Source of the DNA: Aeromicrobium phoceense
GTDB lineage: Bacteria > Actinomycetota > Actinomycetes > Propionibacteriales > Nocardioidaceae
DNA length: 64,000 bases
Assembly: GCF_013868155.1 (NCBI RefSeq)
Contig: NZ_JACEOG010000001.1
Coordinates: 2,232,001-2,296,000 of the forward strand
Direction of reading: 5' to 3'
The position numbers and the translations under genes were made by a program. Numbering within the stretch: position 1 is the first letter of the stretch; the number at the start of each line of letters is the position of its first letter. The notes under the pieces were generated by a model. The model saw only the letters and a list, made by a program, of their open reading frames with translations, searched no databases and was not told where the DNA came from. Positions 1-8,306 of the stretch are shown one piece after another.

Positions 1-538
1 GAGCACCCCCTTCAGCCTCGACGACCACGGACTGGTGCAGACGGTCACGGGGCGCAACGTCGGATCCGGAAATGCTCCGTGGGGCACCGGCCCGCATCCG
101 TACCTCGTCGGGGGACGCGGTCGCGTCGACGACTGGGAGCTGGAGCTGCCGGCCGCCGACGTCCTCTCGGTGAGTGGGGACCTCCTGGTGCCGACCGGGC
201 TCGTCGCGGTCGACGCCGAGGATCCCGCCCGGTTCGACTTCAGGAGGCCGCGGCGCCTCGGGAACGCCCGGATCGACCACGCGTTCACCACGCTGGCTCG
301 TGAGGAGGACGGCACCGTCCGCGTCAGGCTGCGAGCGGATCGAACGGGGGTCGAGATCACCTTCGACGCGACCTGTCCGTGGGTGCAGGTCCACACCGCC
401 GACGCCGACGACCGCATCGGCCTCGCAGTCGAGCCGATGACCTGCGCACCCGATGCCTTCAACTCCGGCACGGGACTCGTCCTGCTCGAGCCGGGGGAGG
501 CGCACACCGCCGGCTGGCGCATCGCGGCGATCGACTGA
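1..538 (+). CDS. Aldose 1-epimerase-like protein, C-terminal part (5' end outside window)
   Basis: The reading frame is open from base 2 and ends at the TGA at 536-538, so the start lies upstream of the window. The visible 179 residues carry GTGPHPYL near the beginning, which matches the G.HPY segment of galactose mutarotase-fold enzymes, then an FDFRRPRRLGN-type loop and the typical tail LLEPGEAHTAGWRI. Family members interconvert alpha and beta anomers of aldoses in the cytoplasm or act on related sugars. The actual sugar cannot be told from this fragment. Missing N-terminal residues include part of the active site, so catalytic competence cannot be checked. Confidence 0.8.
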   Translation, partial: STPFSLDDHGLVQTVTGRNVGSGNAPWGTGPHPYLVGGRGRVDDWELELPAADVLSVSGDLLVPTGLVAVDAEDPARFDFRRPRRLGNARIDHAFTTLAREEDGTVRVRLRADRTGVEITFDATCPWVQVHTADADDRIGLAVEPMTCAPDAFNSGTGLVLLEPGEAHTAGWRIAAID

Positions 539-616
539 AGACCGCAGGGGTCGGCGGAGACTACGTTGGAGGCGGCCCGCCCCTGCGGAGGAGCACCTCG
601 GACGAGAGGAACGACC

Positions 617-1681
617 ATGTCCCACGCGCCTTCCCGACGTCTGCCCGCGCCTCTCGACCGGAGCAGGCCCGTCTGGGTCGCGCCGATGGCGGGCGGACCG
701 TCGACGCCCCGCCTCGTCGTCGCGGCGGCTCGCGCGGGCCACTTCGCCCAGCTGGCAGCGGGGTACAAGAGCGCCGAGGCGATGACGCGCGAGGTGCGGG
801 AGGTGCGCGACGCCGGGACGGAGCTGTTCGGCGTCAACCTCTTCGTCCCGAACGTGCACCCGATCACGGCAGCCGCCTATGAGGGCTACGCGCGCTCGCT
901 GCAGCCCACCGCGGAACGGCTCCACCAGGACGCCGAGCCCGTGGCCCTGCGCGAGGACGACGACGCGTGGGACGCGAAGATCGCCGCGCTGGTCGCCGAG
1001 CCCGTTCCGGTCGTGAGCTTCACCTTCGGGCTCCCGTCGGCGGACGTGCTCGACGCCCTCCACCGCGCCGGGTCTGTCCTCGTGCAGACCGTGACGTCGC
1101 CGCAGGAGGCGCGTCGTGCGGAGGCGGCCGGCGTCGACGTTCTCGTCGTGCAGGGCTTCGCCGCGGGCGGGCACTCGGGCGTCTGGGACGCCGATCACTG
1201 GCCGGCCGACATCCCGTTGTCCCAGCTCGTCGAGGAGGTGGCCGGCGGGGTGTCCGTCCCGCTCGTGGCCGCCGGCGGCATCGCGTCTCCCGGGGACGTC
1301 GAGGCGGCCATGGCAGCGGGAGCGTCCGCCGTTGCGGTGGGAACCGCGGTACTCCGCGCCCCCGAGAGCGGCGCCTCGGACCTCCACAAGGACGCGCTCG
1401 CCGACCCGCAGTACACCTCGACCGCCCTCACCCGTGCTTTCACCGGCCGACCGGCGAGAGCCCTGGTGAACCGCTTCGTGCTCGACCACGACGAGGCGGC
1501 CCCCAGCGGGTATCCGGCGCTTCACCACCTCACCCGGCCGCTTCGTGCCGCCGCGGTCGCGGCGAACGACCCTTCGGCGCTCAACCTCTGGGCGGGGCAG
1601 CAGTGGCGAGGTACCCGCGAAGCGCCGGTGGCAGAGATCCTCGAGGGCTTGATGCCCGCCAGCGGGACAATGGGGTCATGA
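617..1681 (+). CDS. Nitronate monooxygenase (2-nitropropane dioxygenase family)
   Basis: A 354-residue FMN-dependent TIM-barrel protein expected to oxidise alkyl nitronates (such as propionate-3-nitronate) to carbonyl compounds. The N-terminal APMAGGPSTP motif (about residues 23-32), the AAGGHSG segment with the putative catalytic His near residue 185, and the phosphate-binding stretch PLVAAGGIASPGDVEAAMAAG are the family hallmarks. The ATG at 617 is chosen because GAGAGGA lies just upstream; an in-frame ATG at 566 has no such site and adds non-conserved residues. The stop overlaps the ATG of the downstream NUDIX gene (ATGA at 1678-1681), implying co-translation. Substrate is inferred from family only. 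Confidence 0.9.
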   Translation: MSHAPSRRLPAPLDRSRPVWVAPMAGGPSTPRLVVAAARAGHFAQLAAGYKSAEAMTREVREVRDAGTELFGVNLFVPNVHPITAAAYEGYARSLQPTAERLHQDAEPVALREDDDAWDAKIAALVAEPVPVVSFTFGLPSADVLDALHRAGSVLVQTVTSPQEARRAEAAGVDVLVVQGFAAGGHSGVWDADHWPADIPLSQLVEEVAGGVSVPLVAAGGIASPGDVEAAMAAGASAVAVGTAVLRAPESGASDLHKDALADPQYTSTALTRAFTGRPARALVNRFVLDHDEAAPSGYPALHHLTRPLRAAAVAANDPSALNLWAGQQWRGTREAPVAEILEGLMPASGTMGS

Positions 1682-2412
1682 GCCTCACTGTTCCGACACC
1701 CGTGCCGTACGACGCAGCGCTCCGTGAACGGGTCGCGGCCCACCTCGCGGACCATGACCGTCGAGTGGCCGACGCCGAGGGCAGGCGCCACGCGGCGGTG
1801 GCCGTCGTCCTCGTCGACTCCGCACCGGGCGAGGTTCGGGTCGATCCTCCCCGGGACGCCGCGGACGAGGCGGCACCCGGTGTTCACGAGCTCGACGGGC
1901 GCATGGAGAACGTCTCCGGTGGCGCGGCCTTCCTGCTGAGCCGGCGCTCCGGGCGCCTCCGCACGCACTCGGGTCAGTGGGCGCTGCCCGGCGGTCGGAT
2001 CGACGAGGGCGAGGACGCCGTCGACGCGGCGCTGCGGGAAACGGACGAGGAGCTCGGCGTGAGGCTGAGCCGCGACGACGTGCTCGGACTGCTGGACGAC
2101 TACCCGACGCGCTCGGGCTACGTCATCACCCCGGTCGTGGTCTGGGGTGGGGGACCGCTGGACCTGCGGCCGTCGCCCGACGAGGTGCTCGCGGTCTACC
2201 GCGTCGGACTCCACCAGCTGCTGCGGAGCGACTCGCCGCGCTTCCTGGACATCCCGGAGAGCGATCGCCCCGTGGTCCAGATCCCGCTGGGGGACACCGA
2301 CCGCGTCCATGCGCCCACCGCAGCCGTCCTGCTCCAGTTCCGCCGCCTGGGACTCGACGGGGACCCGACCCGGGTCGACGATCTCGAGCAGCCGACCTTC
2401 GCGTGGCGCTGA
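1678..2412 (+). CDS. NUDIX hydrolase (CoA pyrophosphatase-like)
   Basis: A 244-residue protein with a complete Nudix box, GX5EX7REXXEELGV, at about residues 104-127 (begins GGRIDEGED, ends ETDEELGV), which binds the divalent metals that hydrolyse a nucleoside diphosphate linked to another group. The preceding LRTHSGQWALPGG is typical of the NudL/CoA-pyrophosphatase-like branch, so CoA or a related dinucleotide is a plausible substrate, but this is inference. The start ATG overlaps the stop of the nitronate monooxygenase gene by four bases, so the two are translationally coupled. Confidence 0.9.
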   Translation: MSLTVPTPVPYDAALRERVAAHLADHDRRVADAEGRRHAAVAVVLVDSAPGEVRVDPPRDAADEAAPGVHELDGRMENVSGGAAFLLSRRSGRLRTHSGQWALPGGRIDEGEDAVDAALRETDEELGVRLSRDDVLGLLDDYPTRSGYVITPVVVWGGGPLDLRPSPDEVLAVYRVGLHQLLRSDSPRFLDIPESDRPVVQIPLGDTDRVHAPTAAVLLQFRRLGLDGDPTRVDDLEQPTFAWR

Positions 2413-2470
2413 GCGTCACGAAGGCGAAGAGGTCGATGACCTCTGTACCGGTGTGTGAGCATGATCGACG

Positions 2471-2488
2471 TGTGCCTCGCAAGACACA
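2471..2488 (+). terminator. Weak hairpin after NUDIX gene
   Basis: TGTGCCT and AGACACA flank the loop CGCA and can pair with one mismatch, in the 138-base gap after the NUDIX gene. No T-run follows. It could be a weak terminator or chance; low confidence. Confidence 0.2.
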
Positions 2489-2550
2489 CAGGTGCGCGGT
2501 CAGAACCATCCAGCTGGGTGCTTCGCGGCCGTGACCGGGATTGAACCTCG

Positions 2551-2982
2551 ATGAGTCGGTACGAGCTGCGTCTCCTGCTCGACAGCTGGGGATTGATGGT
2601 CGACCTCGATCTTTCAGTTCATCCCGCGGATCGGAAGCCGACAGTTGGCATCCCCGTCGCCACCAGCGCGTGGTTGGTGATCAGCGAGTCGGTGAACCTG
2701 ACGGCGAGCGAGCTCCCGCATGTGCTCAGCGCGCTGCGTCGCGTCGCTCCACGGCTGCAGGAGCGCTACGCGGCTGACTCCGGCGAGCTGATCTTCACAC
2801 TCGACCACCTCTGGTACCCGTTGACCGACTCGCAGGACGACGCCATCGAGTTGGCCGTGGCGGGCTGGGCTGTTGAACAGCTCGGCATCGACGCCGACCC
2901 AGCCCGCGTGACGTTCGATCGCGCTGCGAACGCCTACGTCATCACGTTCGACAAGGACATGTGGAAGTCCGGGCGGGGATGA
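2551..2982 (+). CDS. Hypothetical protein, 143 aa
   Basis: I do not recognise this protein. It is 143 residues, soluble, without signal peptide or membrane segment, acidic, and looks like an alpha/beta protein (LRLLLDSWGLMVDLDL, then WLVISESVNLTASELPHVL, ending VTFDRAANAYVITFDKDMW). The ATG at 2551 gives the longest plausible frame, but no clear ribosome site precedes it. Its codon use is visibly less GC-biased than its neighbours (for example gatctttcagttcatccc), suggesting a recently acquired orphan. It sits alone between a NUDIX and a HAD gene on the same strand. Confidence 0.6.
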   Translation: MSRYELRLLLDSWGLMVDLDLSVHPADRKPTVGIPVATSAWLVISESVNLTASELPHVLSALRRVAPRLQERYAADSGELIFTLDHLWYPLTDSQDDAIELAVAGWAVEQLGIDADPARVTFDRAANAYVITFDKDMWKSGRG

Positions 2983-3015
2983 GAGGCCTCCGCAGGCACT
3001 GGAAGAATGGGCGCC

Positions 3016-3690
3016 ATGCCGATATCTGGTGACGAGGCACAGCTCCCCGCCGCCGTCCTGTGGGACATGGACGGCACGATCGTCGACACCGAGCCGCTGT
3101 GGATCAACGGCGAGTACGAGCTCGCCGCGCAGCACGATGCCGTCTGGACCGAGGAGGACGCGCTCACGCTCGTGGGCAGCGACCTGCGCGAGGCGGCCGT
3201 CTACATCAAGCGGCGCATCGGGTCCGACATGGCGCCCGAGGAGATCACCGACTGGCTCGGCGGGCGGGTCGCGGCCGGCCTGCGCGAGAAGCAGGACTGG
3301 CGGCCCGGCGCCGTCGAGCTGATCACCGCGCTGCGCGAGGCCGGCGTGCCCCAGGCGCTCGTCACCATGTCGTACGCCTACATCGCCGAGCCGGTCGTCG
3401 AGGCCCTCGGGTTCGACGCCGTCGTCACGGGGGACAGCGTCACCCACGGCAAGCCGCACCCCGAGCCCTACCTGACGGCCGCGCGGCTGCTCGGCGTGGA
3501 GGCCGCCGACTGCGTCGCGATCGAGGACTCGCGCACGGGTGCCGCATCCGCGAACGCGGCCGGCTGCCACGTCGTGGCCGTGCCGCACGCCGGGAACGTG
3601 CCGGAGGCGCCCCGCCGCACGATCGTCACCAGCCTCACCCACCTCAGCGTGGCCGACCTGGCCCGGCTCGCCGACCGCGGACCGGAGTGA
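3016..3690 (+). CDS. HAD-superfamily phosphatase (beta-phosphoglucomutase/phosphatase type)
   Basis: A 224-residue HAD hydrolase. Motif I is WDMDGTIVDTEP with the nucleophile Asp17 and acid/base Asp19. Motif II is the TMSY segment, and motifs III/IV appear as GKPHPEPYLTAA (Lys) and CVAIEDSRTGAASA (Asp pair). The alpha-helical cap between motifs I and II fits subclass I sugar- or nucleotide-phosphate phosphatases; the exact substrate is unknown. The ATG at 3016 has GGAAGA about nine bases upstream; an ATG three codons earlier (3007) is also possible. It is a single-gene unit. Confidence 0.88.
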   Translation: MPISGDEAQLPAAVLWDMDGTIVDTEPLWINGEYELAAQHDAVWTEEDALTLVGSDLREAAVYIKRRIGSDMAPEEITDWLGGRVAAGLREKQDWRPGAVELITALREAGVPQALVTMSYAYIAEPVVEALGFDAVVTGDSVTHGKPHPEPYLTAARLLGVEAADCVAIEDSRTGAASANAAGCHVVAVPHAGNVPEAPRRTIVTSLTHLSVADLARLADRGPE

Positions 3691-3742
3691 ACACGACGTC
3701 CGCGACCGCGGGCGAAGTACCGGCTGCCCGCCACGGCGCCAG

Positions 3743-3748
3743 TAGGTT
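3743..3748 (+). promoter_or_regulatory. -10 box (TAGGTT) for a leaderless M50 protease mRNA
   Basis: TAGGTT ends six bases before the ATG at 3755, so transcription would begin at or within a base of the start codon. No convincing -35 is visible. Confidence 0.5.
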
Positions 3749-3754
3749 GTACCC

Positions 3755-4672
3755 ATGAGTGGCGGTTGGCGCATCGCGCGCATCGCGGGCGCGGACATCG
3801 TCGTGCGCCCCTCCTTGCTGGTGATGGGCGTCATCCTGGTGATCGTCTTCGCGCCGCAGTTCGACTCCCTCGGCGCGGGACCCAACCCCTACCTGACCGC
3901 CGTCGTCTTCGTCCTGAGCCTCTACGTGTCGGTGCTCCTGCACGAGCTGGCGCACCTCGCGGCGGCCCTGTGGTTCGGCATGAGCGTCTCCTCGGTGGAG
4001 CTGCACCTGCTCGGCGGCGAGACCCGCATCGAGGGCGACTCGCGCCACCCGTGGCAGGAGCTGGTCACCTCGATCGTCGGCCCGCTGGCCTCCTTCGTCC
4101 TCGGTCTCGCGGCACTGTGGGGCGCGCAGATCACCTCCGGCGCCACGTACTCGGTGCTGTGGTCCGTCGGCTTCATCAACCTGCTGATCGCGGTCTTCAA
4201 CATGCTGCCGGGCCTGCCGCTCGACGGTGGTCGCGTGCTGCGCGCCCTGATCTGGGCCACCACGGGCAGCGAGGCGAAGGGTGTCCGCGTGGCCGGTTGG
4301 ATCGGTCGCGCCGCCGCCCTGGTGCTCATGGCCATCGCGGTCTCGATGCTGTTCGGCGAGGACACCTTCGCCATCGGCCGCGCGCTGCTGCTGCTGGCCG
4401 TCGCGCTCTTCCTCTGGCAGGGCGCCTCCTACGCCCTGCGCCAAGGTGTCGCGCTCGCGCGAATCGGCGCTCTGAGAGCCGAGCAGCTGATGCGTCCGGA
4501 GCCTCCGCCGACCGGCGCCGTGCCGATCTCGGTCGACCTCAAGGGCCGCGACCTGCTGGTCGCGATGGCCGAGAACCCCGCCAACGCCTACGCGCTGGTG
4601 GACGGCCGGGGGACCGTGGTGGGAACCCTCTTCGCGTCCTCGGTGGACCGCGCCTATCGTGAAGCCGGATGA
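3755..4672 (+). CDS. Site-2 protease family (M50) membrane metallopeptidase
   Basis: A 305-residue integral-membrane zinc protease. HELAH at residues 63-67 sits in the second hydrophobic segment and supplies the two zinc His and the catalytic Glu; LPGLPLDGGRVL near residue 151 contains the third ligand Asp in the conserved LDGG context. About six membrane segments precede a C-terminal cytoplasmic part (from about residue 240), which may be a degenerate CBS-type domain. Family members such as mycobacterial Rip3 cut transmembrane regulators within the membrane; the substrate here is unknown. It is transcribed from a probable leaderless promoter and overlaps trmI by four bases (ATGA). Confidence 0.9.
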   Translation: MSGGWRIARIAGADIVVRPSLLVMGVILVIVFAPQFDSLGAGPNPYLTAVVFVLSLYVSVLLHELAHLAAALWFGMSVSSVELHLLGGETRIEGDSRHPWQELVTSIVGPLASFVLGLAALWGAQITSGATYSVLWSVGFINLLIAVFNMLPGLPLDGGRVLRALIWATTGSEAKGVRVAGWIGRAAALVLMAIAVSMLFGEDTFAIGRALLLLAVALFLWQGASYALRQGVALARIGALRAEQLMRPEPPPTGAVPISVDLKGRDLLVAMAENPANAYALVDGRGTVVGTLFASSVDRAYREAG

Positions 4673-5550
4673 ACCACCAACGCACCGGACCCTTCGTCGA
4701 GGGCGAATGGATCCGCCTCTCCGATCCCAAGGGCCGCAAACACAACATCCAGCTCGTCGCCGGCAAGGAGTTCAGCACCAAGAAGGGCCAGGTCCGGCAC
4801 GACGACATCATCGGCCGCCCCGAGGGCATCGTCGTCGAGACGTCGCTGGAGTTCCCCTACCAGGTGTTCCGCCCGCTGCTGTTCGAGTACGTCGTCTCGA
4901 TGCCGCGCGGCGCCGCGATCATCTACCCCAAGGACGCGGCGCAGATCCTCGTCCAGGCCGACATCTTTCCCGGTGCGCGCGTCATCGAGGCCGGCGCCGG
5001 CTCGGGCAGCCTCACGTCCTACCTGCTGCGCGCCATCGGCCCCGAGGGACACCTCGAGTCGCACGAGCTGCGTGAGGACTTCGCCGAGAAGGCCCGCGCC
5101 AACGTCGAGCAGGCGCTCCACGGCGTGCCCGACACCTGGACCCTCACCGTCGGCGACCTGCGCGACGCCGTCGACGGACCCGAGGTCGACCGCATCATCC
5201 TCGACATGGTCGACCCCTGGACCTGCATCCCGCTCGCGCTCGAGCGGCTGGTGCCCGGCGGCATCGTCTGCGGCTACGTCGCCACCACCACGCAGCTGTC
5301 CCGGTTCGTCGAGTCCCTGCGTGAGTCCGCGGGCTTCACCGAGCCCCACGCGTGGGAGACGCTCGTGCGCGACTGGCACCTCGAGGGCCTCGCGGTCCGG
5401 CCCAACCACAAGATGAACGGGCACACCGCCTTTTTGGTCACCGCCCGTCGTCTCGCCCCCGGGCAGCGGCCGATGCCGAAGACGCGACGACCCGCTCCCG
5501 GCGCCTACGGACCCGACTACGTGGGCCCGCGGCCGGCCGACCTGGACTGA
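4669..5550 (+). CDS. trmI: tRNA (adenine(58)-N1)-methyltransferase TrmI
   Basis: A 293-residue SAM-dependent enzyme that methylates N1 of adenine 58 in the T-loop of tRNA. The N-terminal beta domain contains GPFVEGEWIRLSDPKGRKH, and the Rossmann domain begins with motif I VIEAGAGSGSLTSYLLRA at about residue 105, followed by the LDMVDPW substrate motif. Length and motifs match actinobacterial TrmI (M. tuberculosis Rv2118c), which also lies just upstream of mpa. Its ATG overlaps the M50 gene stop, so the two genes are coupled. Confidence 0.95.
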   Translation: MNHQRTGPFVEGEWIRLSDPKGRKHNIQLVAGKEFSTKKGQVRHDDIIGRPEGIVVETSLEFPYQVFRPLLFEYVVSMPRGAAIIYPKDAAQILVQADIFPGARVIEAGAGSGSLTSYLLRAIGPEGHLESHELREDFAEKARANVEQALHGVPDTWTLTVGDLRDAVDGPEVDRIILDMVDPWTCIPLALERLVPGGIVCGYVATTTQLSRFVESLRESAGFTEPHAWETLVRDWHLEGLAVRPNHKMNGHTAFLVTARRLAPGQRPMPKTRRPAPGAYGPDYVGPRPADLD

Positions 5551-5642
5551 CGCAACCGGATCGCAACACGATCGTTCCGAGATGGACTGGTGAGGACGTC
5601 GTCGCCGGGTAGGGTCATAGCAACCCCTCCAGGAGGTGTCAC

Positions 5643-7292
5643 ATGACCGGTAGCGAGTACACCGACAGGTACGCCGAGGCCCGCCTCGCCGACGTCGAGG
5701 CGCGCCTGGCCAGCACGGCCGCCCAGAACGAGCGCCTCACGTCCACACTGCGTGAGGCACGCGACCAGATCGTGGCGCTCAAGGAGGAGGTCGACCGCCT
5801 CGCCCAGCCGCCCACGGGCTTCGGCACCTTCCTCAAGCTGAACGAGGACGACTCGGTCGACGTGATGACCGGCGGCCGCAAGCTGCGGGTCAACGTGAGC
5901 CCCGCGGTCGACAAGGCCGGCCTGCGCAAGGGCCAGGAGGTCATCCTCAACGAGGCCATGAACGTGGTCGCCGCCCTGGAGTTCGAGCAGGTCGGCGAGG
6001 TGGTGATGCTCAAGGAGCTCATGGCCGACGGCGAGCGCGCCCTCGTCCTGGGCAACGCCGACGAGGAGAAGGTCGTGCGCCTCGCCGACGTCCTCGCGGG
6101 CCAGCGCCTGCGCGCGGGCGACTCGCTGCTGCTCGACAGCCGCGCCGGCTACGTCTACGAGCGCATCCCGAAGTCCGAGGTCGAGGAGCTGGTCCTCGAG
6201 GAAGTCCCGGACATCGACTACACGAGCATCGGCGGACTGGGCAACCAGGTCGAGATCATCAAGGACGCCGTCGAACTGCCGTATCTCTACCCCGAGGTCT
6301 TCGTCGAGCACGAGCTGAAGCCGCCGAAGGGCATCCTGCTCTACGGCCCTCCCGGCTGCGGCAAGACGATGATCGCGAAGGCGGTCGCGGCGAGCCTGGC
6401 CAAGAAGGTCAGCGAGCGCACGGGGGAGGAGGGACGCTCCTACTTCCTCAACATCAAGGGCCCCGAGCTGCTCAACAAGTACGTCGGCGAGACCGAGCGG
6501 CACATCCGCCTCGTGTTCCAGCGGGCGCGCGAGAAGGCCAGCGAGGGCACCCCGGTCATCGTCTTCTTCGACGAGATGGACTCCCTGTTCCGCACCCGCG
6601 GCTCGGGTGTCTCCTCCGACGTCGAGAACACGATCGTGCCGCAGCTGCTGAGCGAGATCGACGGCGTCGAGGGCCTGGAGAACGTCCTGGTGATCGGTGC
6701 CTCGAACCGCGAGGACATGATCGACCCGGCGATCCTGCGCCCGGGCCGCCTCGACGTGAAGATCAAGATCGAGCGCCCCGATGCCGAGGCCGCCCGCGAC
6801 ATCTTCAGCAAGTACCTCACCACGACGCTGCCGCTGCACGAGGACGACCTGCGCGAGTGGGGCGGCGACCGCACGGCGTGCGTCCACGGGATGATCCAGC
6901 GCACCGTCGAGCGGATGTACACCGAGAGCGAGGAGAACCAGTTCCTCGAGGTCACCTACGCCGGTGGCGACAAGGAGGTCCTGTACTTCAAGGACTTCAA
7001 CTCCGGCGCGATGATCCAGAACATCGTCGATCGCGCGAAGAAGATGGCGATCAAGGACTTCCTCGACCACCAGAGCAAGGGCCTGCGGGTCCAGCACATG
7101 CTCCAGGCGTGCGTCGACGAGTTCAAGGAGAACGAGGACCTGCCCAACACGACCAACCCCGACGACTGGGCGCGGATCTCGGGCAAGAAGGGTGAGCGGA
7201 TCGTCTTCATCCGCACGCTCATCACGGGCAAGGGCGGCAATGAGCCGGGTCGATCGATCGACACGGTCGCGAACACGGGACAGTACCTCTGA
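5643..7292 (+). CDS. arc: Proteasome-associated AAA ATPase ARC/Mpa
   Basis: A 549-residue hexameric ring ATPase that recognises pupylated proteins, unfolds them and feeds them to the 20S core. An N-terminal coiled coil (about residues 10-55) binds Pup, two OB-fold repeats follow, and the AAA module has Walker A GPPGCGKT (about 234-241), Walker [10 protein letters not shown] (about 305-313) and arginine fingers near RPGRLD. The protein ends in GQYL, the C-terminal motif that docks into the alpha-ring to open the gate. A strong AGGAGG ribosome site lies nine bases before the ATG, and a TAGGGT -10-like hexamer at 5610-5615 may mark its promoter. Confidence 0.97.
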   Translation: MTGSEYTDRYAEARLADVEARLASTAAQNERLTSTLREARDQIVALKEEVDRLAQPPTGFGTFLKLNEDDSVDVMTGGRKLRVNVSPAVDKAGLRKGQEVILNEAMNVVAALEFEQVGEVVMLKELMADGERALVLGNADEEKVVRLADVLAGQRLRAGDSLLLDSRAGYVYERIPKSEVEELVLEEVPDIDYTSIGGLGNQVEIIKDAVELPYLYPEVFVEHELKPPKGILLYGPPGCGKTMIAKAVAASLAKKVSERTGEEGRSYFLNIKGPELLNKYVGETERHIRLVFQRAREKASEGTPVIVFFDEMDSLFRTRGSGVSSDVENTIVPQLLSEIDGVEGLENVLVIGASNREDMIDPAILRPGRLDVKIKIERPDAEAARDIFSKYLTTTLPLHEDDLREWGGDRTACVHGMIQRTVERMYTESEENQFLEVTYAGGDKEVLYFKDFNSGAMIQNIVDRAKKMAIKDFLDHQSKGLRVQHMLQACVDEFKENEDLPNTTNPDDWARISGKKGERIVFIRTLITGKGGNEPGRSIDTVANTGQYL

Positions 7293-7300
7293 CACTCGAA

Positions 7301-7759
7301 TTGCGCGTGGTCCGCTACGACCACCCGGACGCCGTGAAGCTGACCGAGCTGGTCCAGGCCGAGTACGTCCGGCGATACGCCAGCGAGGTGGGCGACTCCT
7401 CGCCGATGGCCCCTGAGGAGTTCGACCACCCCAACGGGATCTTCTTCATCGGCTACGTGGACGAGATCCCCGTGGCGATGGGCGGCTGGCGCCGCGGTGG
7501 CCCGAATGGCGACACCGACGGCGAGATCAAGCGCATGTTCGTGCTCGACTCGCACCGTGGACAGGGCCTCTCGCGCCAGGTGCTCGACGAGCTGGAGCGC
7601 AGCGCCGCCCGCCAGGGCATCACGCGCCTCGTCCTGGAGACCGGCACCGAGCAGCCCGAGGCCATCGCGCTGTACCGCTCGGCGGGCTACGTGGACGTGC
7701 CCGCCTTCGGCTTCTACGCGGAGTACGACGACTCGGTGCACCTCGGCAAGATCCTCTGA
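7301..7759 (+). CDS. GNAT-family N-acetyltransferase
   Basis: A roughly 152-residue acetyltransferase with the acetyl-CoA loop LDSHRGQGLSRQVLDELE and the later TEQPEAIALYRSAGY motif of the GNAT fold. The start is uncertain: TTG at 7301 or GTG at 7307 are the only reasonable choices after the arc stop eight bases upstream, so it is probably translated from the arc transcript. Its place between arc and dop suggests a link to the proteasome system, but that is association only. The acceptor substrate is unknown. Confidence 0.82.
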   Translation: MRVVRYDHPDAVKLTELVQAEYVRRYASEVGDSSPMAPEEFDHPNGIFFIGYVDEIPVAMGGWRRGGPNGDTDGEIKRMFVLDSHRGQGLSRQVLDELERSAARQGITRLVLETGTEQPEAIALYRSAGYVDVPAFGFYAEYDDSVHLGKIL

Positions 7760-7829
7760 CGCGCTGAGCGGCCGTCGAGCGCCTCGCGTCGCATACTGGG
7801 CGGAAGCGCGAGACACGACGGAGGTCGGC

Positions 7830-8243
7830 ATGGCCATCAACACGTACCTGTTCTTCAGCGGAGGCACCTGCGCGGAGGCGTTCGAGCGCTACCGCGACAT
7901 CCTCGGCGGCGATCTCTCGATCACCCGCATGAGCGAGGTGCCGCAGGACAGCCGCATGCCCGGGTCGGACCCCGACTCCGTGATGCACGCGGCGCTGGTG
8001 TTCGGCGACCGGATGCTCATGGGCTCGGACGACCCGACCGGCGACGGCGGACCCCGGCTGGGCTTCAGCGTGGCCTACACGGCCCCCGACACCGAGACGG
8101 CCCAGCGGGTCTTCGGCGCGCTCGCCGAGGGCGGAGAGACGACGATGCCGCTGGAGCCGACGTTCTGGTCGGCCGCGTTCGGCACGTGCACCGACCGCTA
8201 CGGCGTGCCGTGGATGGTCGACGTCGCGTCGGGCGCCGCGTAG
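7830..8243 (+). CDS. VOC/PhnB-like (3-demethylubiquinone-9 methyltransferase-like) domain protein
   Basis: A 137-residue single-domain protein of the PhnB/glyoxalase superfamily. The start INTYLFFSGGTCAEAFERYRD, the central HAALVFGDRMLMGSDD and the end FWSAAFGTCTDRYGVPWMVD are classic for the PhnB-like group, which often lacks a demonstrated activity. The ATG at 7830 follows GGAGG by a few bases. It sits between the GNAT gene and dop on the same strand, with dop's own leaderless promoter beginning 50 bases later. Confidence 0.85.
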   Translation: MAINTYLFFSGGTCAEAFERYRDILGGDLSITRMSEVPQDSRMPGSDPDSVMHAALVFGDRMLMGSDDPTGDGGPRLGFSVAYTAPDTETAQRVFGALAEGGETTMPLEPTFWSAAFGTCTDRYGVPWMVDVASGAA

Positions 8244-8294
8244 ACGGCCGCGTCCGCCGCGTTCGGAGACCCGCGATCACGGGGCCGTGCCGCG

Positions 8295-8300
8295 TAGGGT
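8295..8300 (+). promoter_or_regulatory. -10 box (TAGGGT) for leaderless dop
   Basis: TAGGGT is six bases upstream of the GTG at 8307, the spacing expected for a leaderless transcript. There is no Shine-Dalgarno sequence before this GTG. Confidence 0.5.
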
Positions 8301-8306
8301 GAAGGC

